From positions 360,304 to 424,303 of the forward strand of contig NZ_AQYJ01000024.1 in NCBI RefSeq assembly GCF_000380565.1: DNA of 64,000 bases. The letters are read 5' to 3'. The stretch comes from Microbulbifer variabilis ATCC 700307. Lineage in GTDB: Bacteria; Pseudomonadota; Gammaproteobacteria; Pseudomonadales; Cellvibrionaceae. The position numbers and the translations under genes were made by a program. The notes under the pieces are model-generated. The model did not search any database. It saw nothing but the letters and a program-made list of their open reading frames with translations, and was not told the DNA's origin. Position 1 is the first letter of the stretch, and each line of letters opens with the position of its first letter. Of this stretch, positions 63,527 to 64,000 are shown piece after piece.

Positions 63527-63835
63527 ATGGGTAAGAAAAGAACTCAGGCGTATACGGAGGAGTTCCGTAGAGAAGCAGTTAAGAGAGCGGAAAAGCCTGG
63601 AGCAACAACGGCCTCCGTGGCACGAGAGCTAGGCGTCAGCGCACAGCAGATCTATAACTGGCGTCGTCAATTTAATCGACTGTCTGATAAGCAGTTCAAT
63701 AGTTTAGACGGCGTCAACTATTCCAAACAGGAAAGCGCTGAAGTTCGCAAGCTCAAGAAGGAACTGCATGAAGCACGTCAGGAGGTTGAATTTCTAAAAA
63801 AGGCAGCTGCGTACTTTGCGAACCACCAAGAGTAA
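63527..63835 (+). CDS. IS3-family transposase OrfA
   Basis: The 102-residue protein has a helix-turn-helix (YTEEFRREAVKRAEKPGATTASVARELGVSAQQIYNWRRQ across the region) and a C-terminal coiled coil ending LKKAAAYFANHQE. It binds the IS ends. ATG 63527 follows GAAGGTG. A slippery run near its end lets ribosomes enter orfB. Confidence 0.92.
   Translation: MGKKRTQAYTEEFRREAVKRAEKPGATTASVARELGVSAQQIYNWRRQFNRLSDKQFNSLDGVNYSKQESAEVRKLKKELHEARQEVEFLKKAAAYFANHQE
63796..63802 (+). promoter_or_regulatory. Programmed -1 frameshift heptamer
   Basis: AAAAAAG in phase A-AAA-AAG with orfA is the classical IS3 slippery site. The orfB frame is -1 relative to orfA, as required for the OrfAB fusion. Confidence 0.8.
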
Positions 63836-64000
63836 AGTACGCACTGATACAAGAGCATGTAGGGTCATTCCCGGTTAGCTTGATGTGTCGGTGCTTAGAA
63901 GTCTCAAGATCGGGTTATTATCGATGGCGAGGGCGGTTGCCATCTCCTCGCACGATTAGAAAGATACGAACAATCGAGAAAATCCGAGAGACGTTTACTG
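63802..64000 (+). CDS. IS3-family transposase OrfB, partial
   Basis: In the -1 frame after the heptamer the reading continues through VKYALIQEHVGSFPVSLM and then CRCLEVSRSGYYRWRGRLP and RKIRTIEKIRETFT to the window edge. This is the HTH_21 start of the DDE integrase OrfB. It is cut by the edge, so the catalytic residues are not visible. Confidence 0.85.

Larger units (their letters stand above)
63459..64000 (+). mobile_element. IS3-family element, left part only
   Basis: The left end resembles IS3 terminal repeats (TACCCACG then GTAGACAC), probably beginning TGTAAGAC at about 63459. It holds orfA, a slippery site and the start of orfB. The right end is beyond the window. The exact left tip is uncertain by several bases, and the target duplication cannot be seen. 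Confidence 0.8.

Overview
The window looks like chromosome from a marine, GC-moderate gammaproteobacterium of the Cellvibrionales type, perhaps Microbulbifer or a close relative. The signs are Pseudomonas-like neighbourhoods (gpsA-DUF4389-sixA, prmB-aroC, mltF divergent from purL), a NrdA with two ATP-cones, Gly-rich lipoprotein N-termini and many secreted hydrolases. The genus is a guess from gene content; no rRNA or tRNA gene was found.

Layout. Bases 1-485 hold the 5' part of a leftward DUF2239 gene behind a striking double palindrome. Bases 730-6098 are one tightly packed six-gene operon that reads as an arsenosugar pathway: a thio-nucleoside phosphorylase homologue, the radical SAM enzyme ArsS, a TVP38-family membrane protein, a mercuric-reductase-like flavoprotein and two arsenosugar-type glycosyltransferases. 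No arsM is present in the window. It ends on mltF, which is divergent from purL. From 12 to 33 kb lies a mixed accessory stretch: a TfoX-N protein, an aldo/keto reductase that has lost two catalytic residues, a TrmH-family methylase, an orphan SLATT two-helix protein, a DASS transporter, S9 and M20 peptidases, a Tag-like glycosylase, a SIMPL protein, secreted lipases and lipoproteins, a frameshifted small gene and a LytS/LytTR operon led by a membrane-anchored protein of unknown function.

From 33 to 58.6 kb the content is mostly core: nrdB and nrdA with DnaA and NrdR-type sites upstream, argD-argF, grxD, bfr, bfd, a 2-Cys peroxiredoxin, htpG, gpsA, sixA, folE, prmB and aroC. Set among them is a four-gene unit of two Spondin_N proteins with an OmpR-type two-component system.

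The last 5.3 kb is an integron. A leftward intI gene keeps a sigma70-like promoter with a good LexA box, but it carries an in-frame amber codon and the catalytic tyrosine is Asp. It is followed by an attI region with repeated GCAGCTGC palindromes and then seven rightward gene cassettes, each closed by a recognisable attC site of 54 to 131 bp. The cassettes encode small proteins of unknown function; one is DUF4279-like, one DUF6869-like and one a membrane protein. An IS3-family element begins immediately after the seventh attC and runs off the right edge. The array is probably frozen unless another integrase acts in trans.

How the genes work together: the arsenosugar operon and the integron are the two most distinctive systems. 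Two sensory operons (LytS/LytTR and spondin/OmpR) each pair a regulator with exported or membrane-anchored proteins of unknown role. Iron handling (bfr, bfd with a Fur-like site, grxD) and redox defence (Prx) lie close together.
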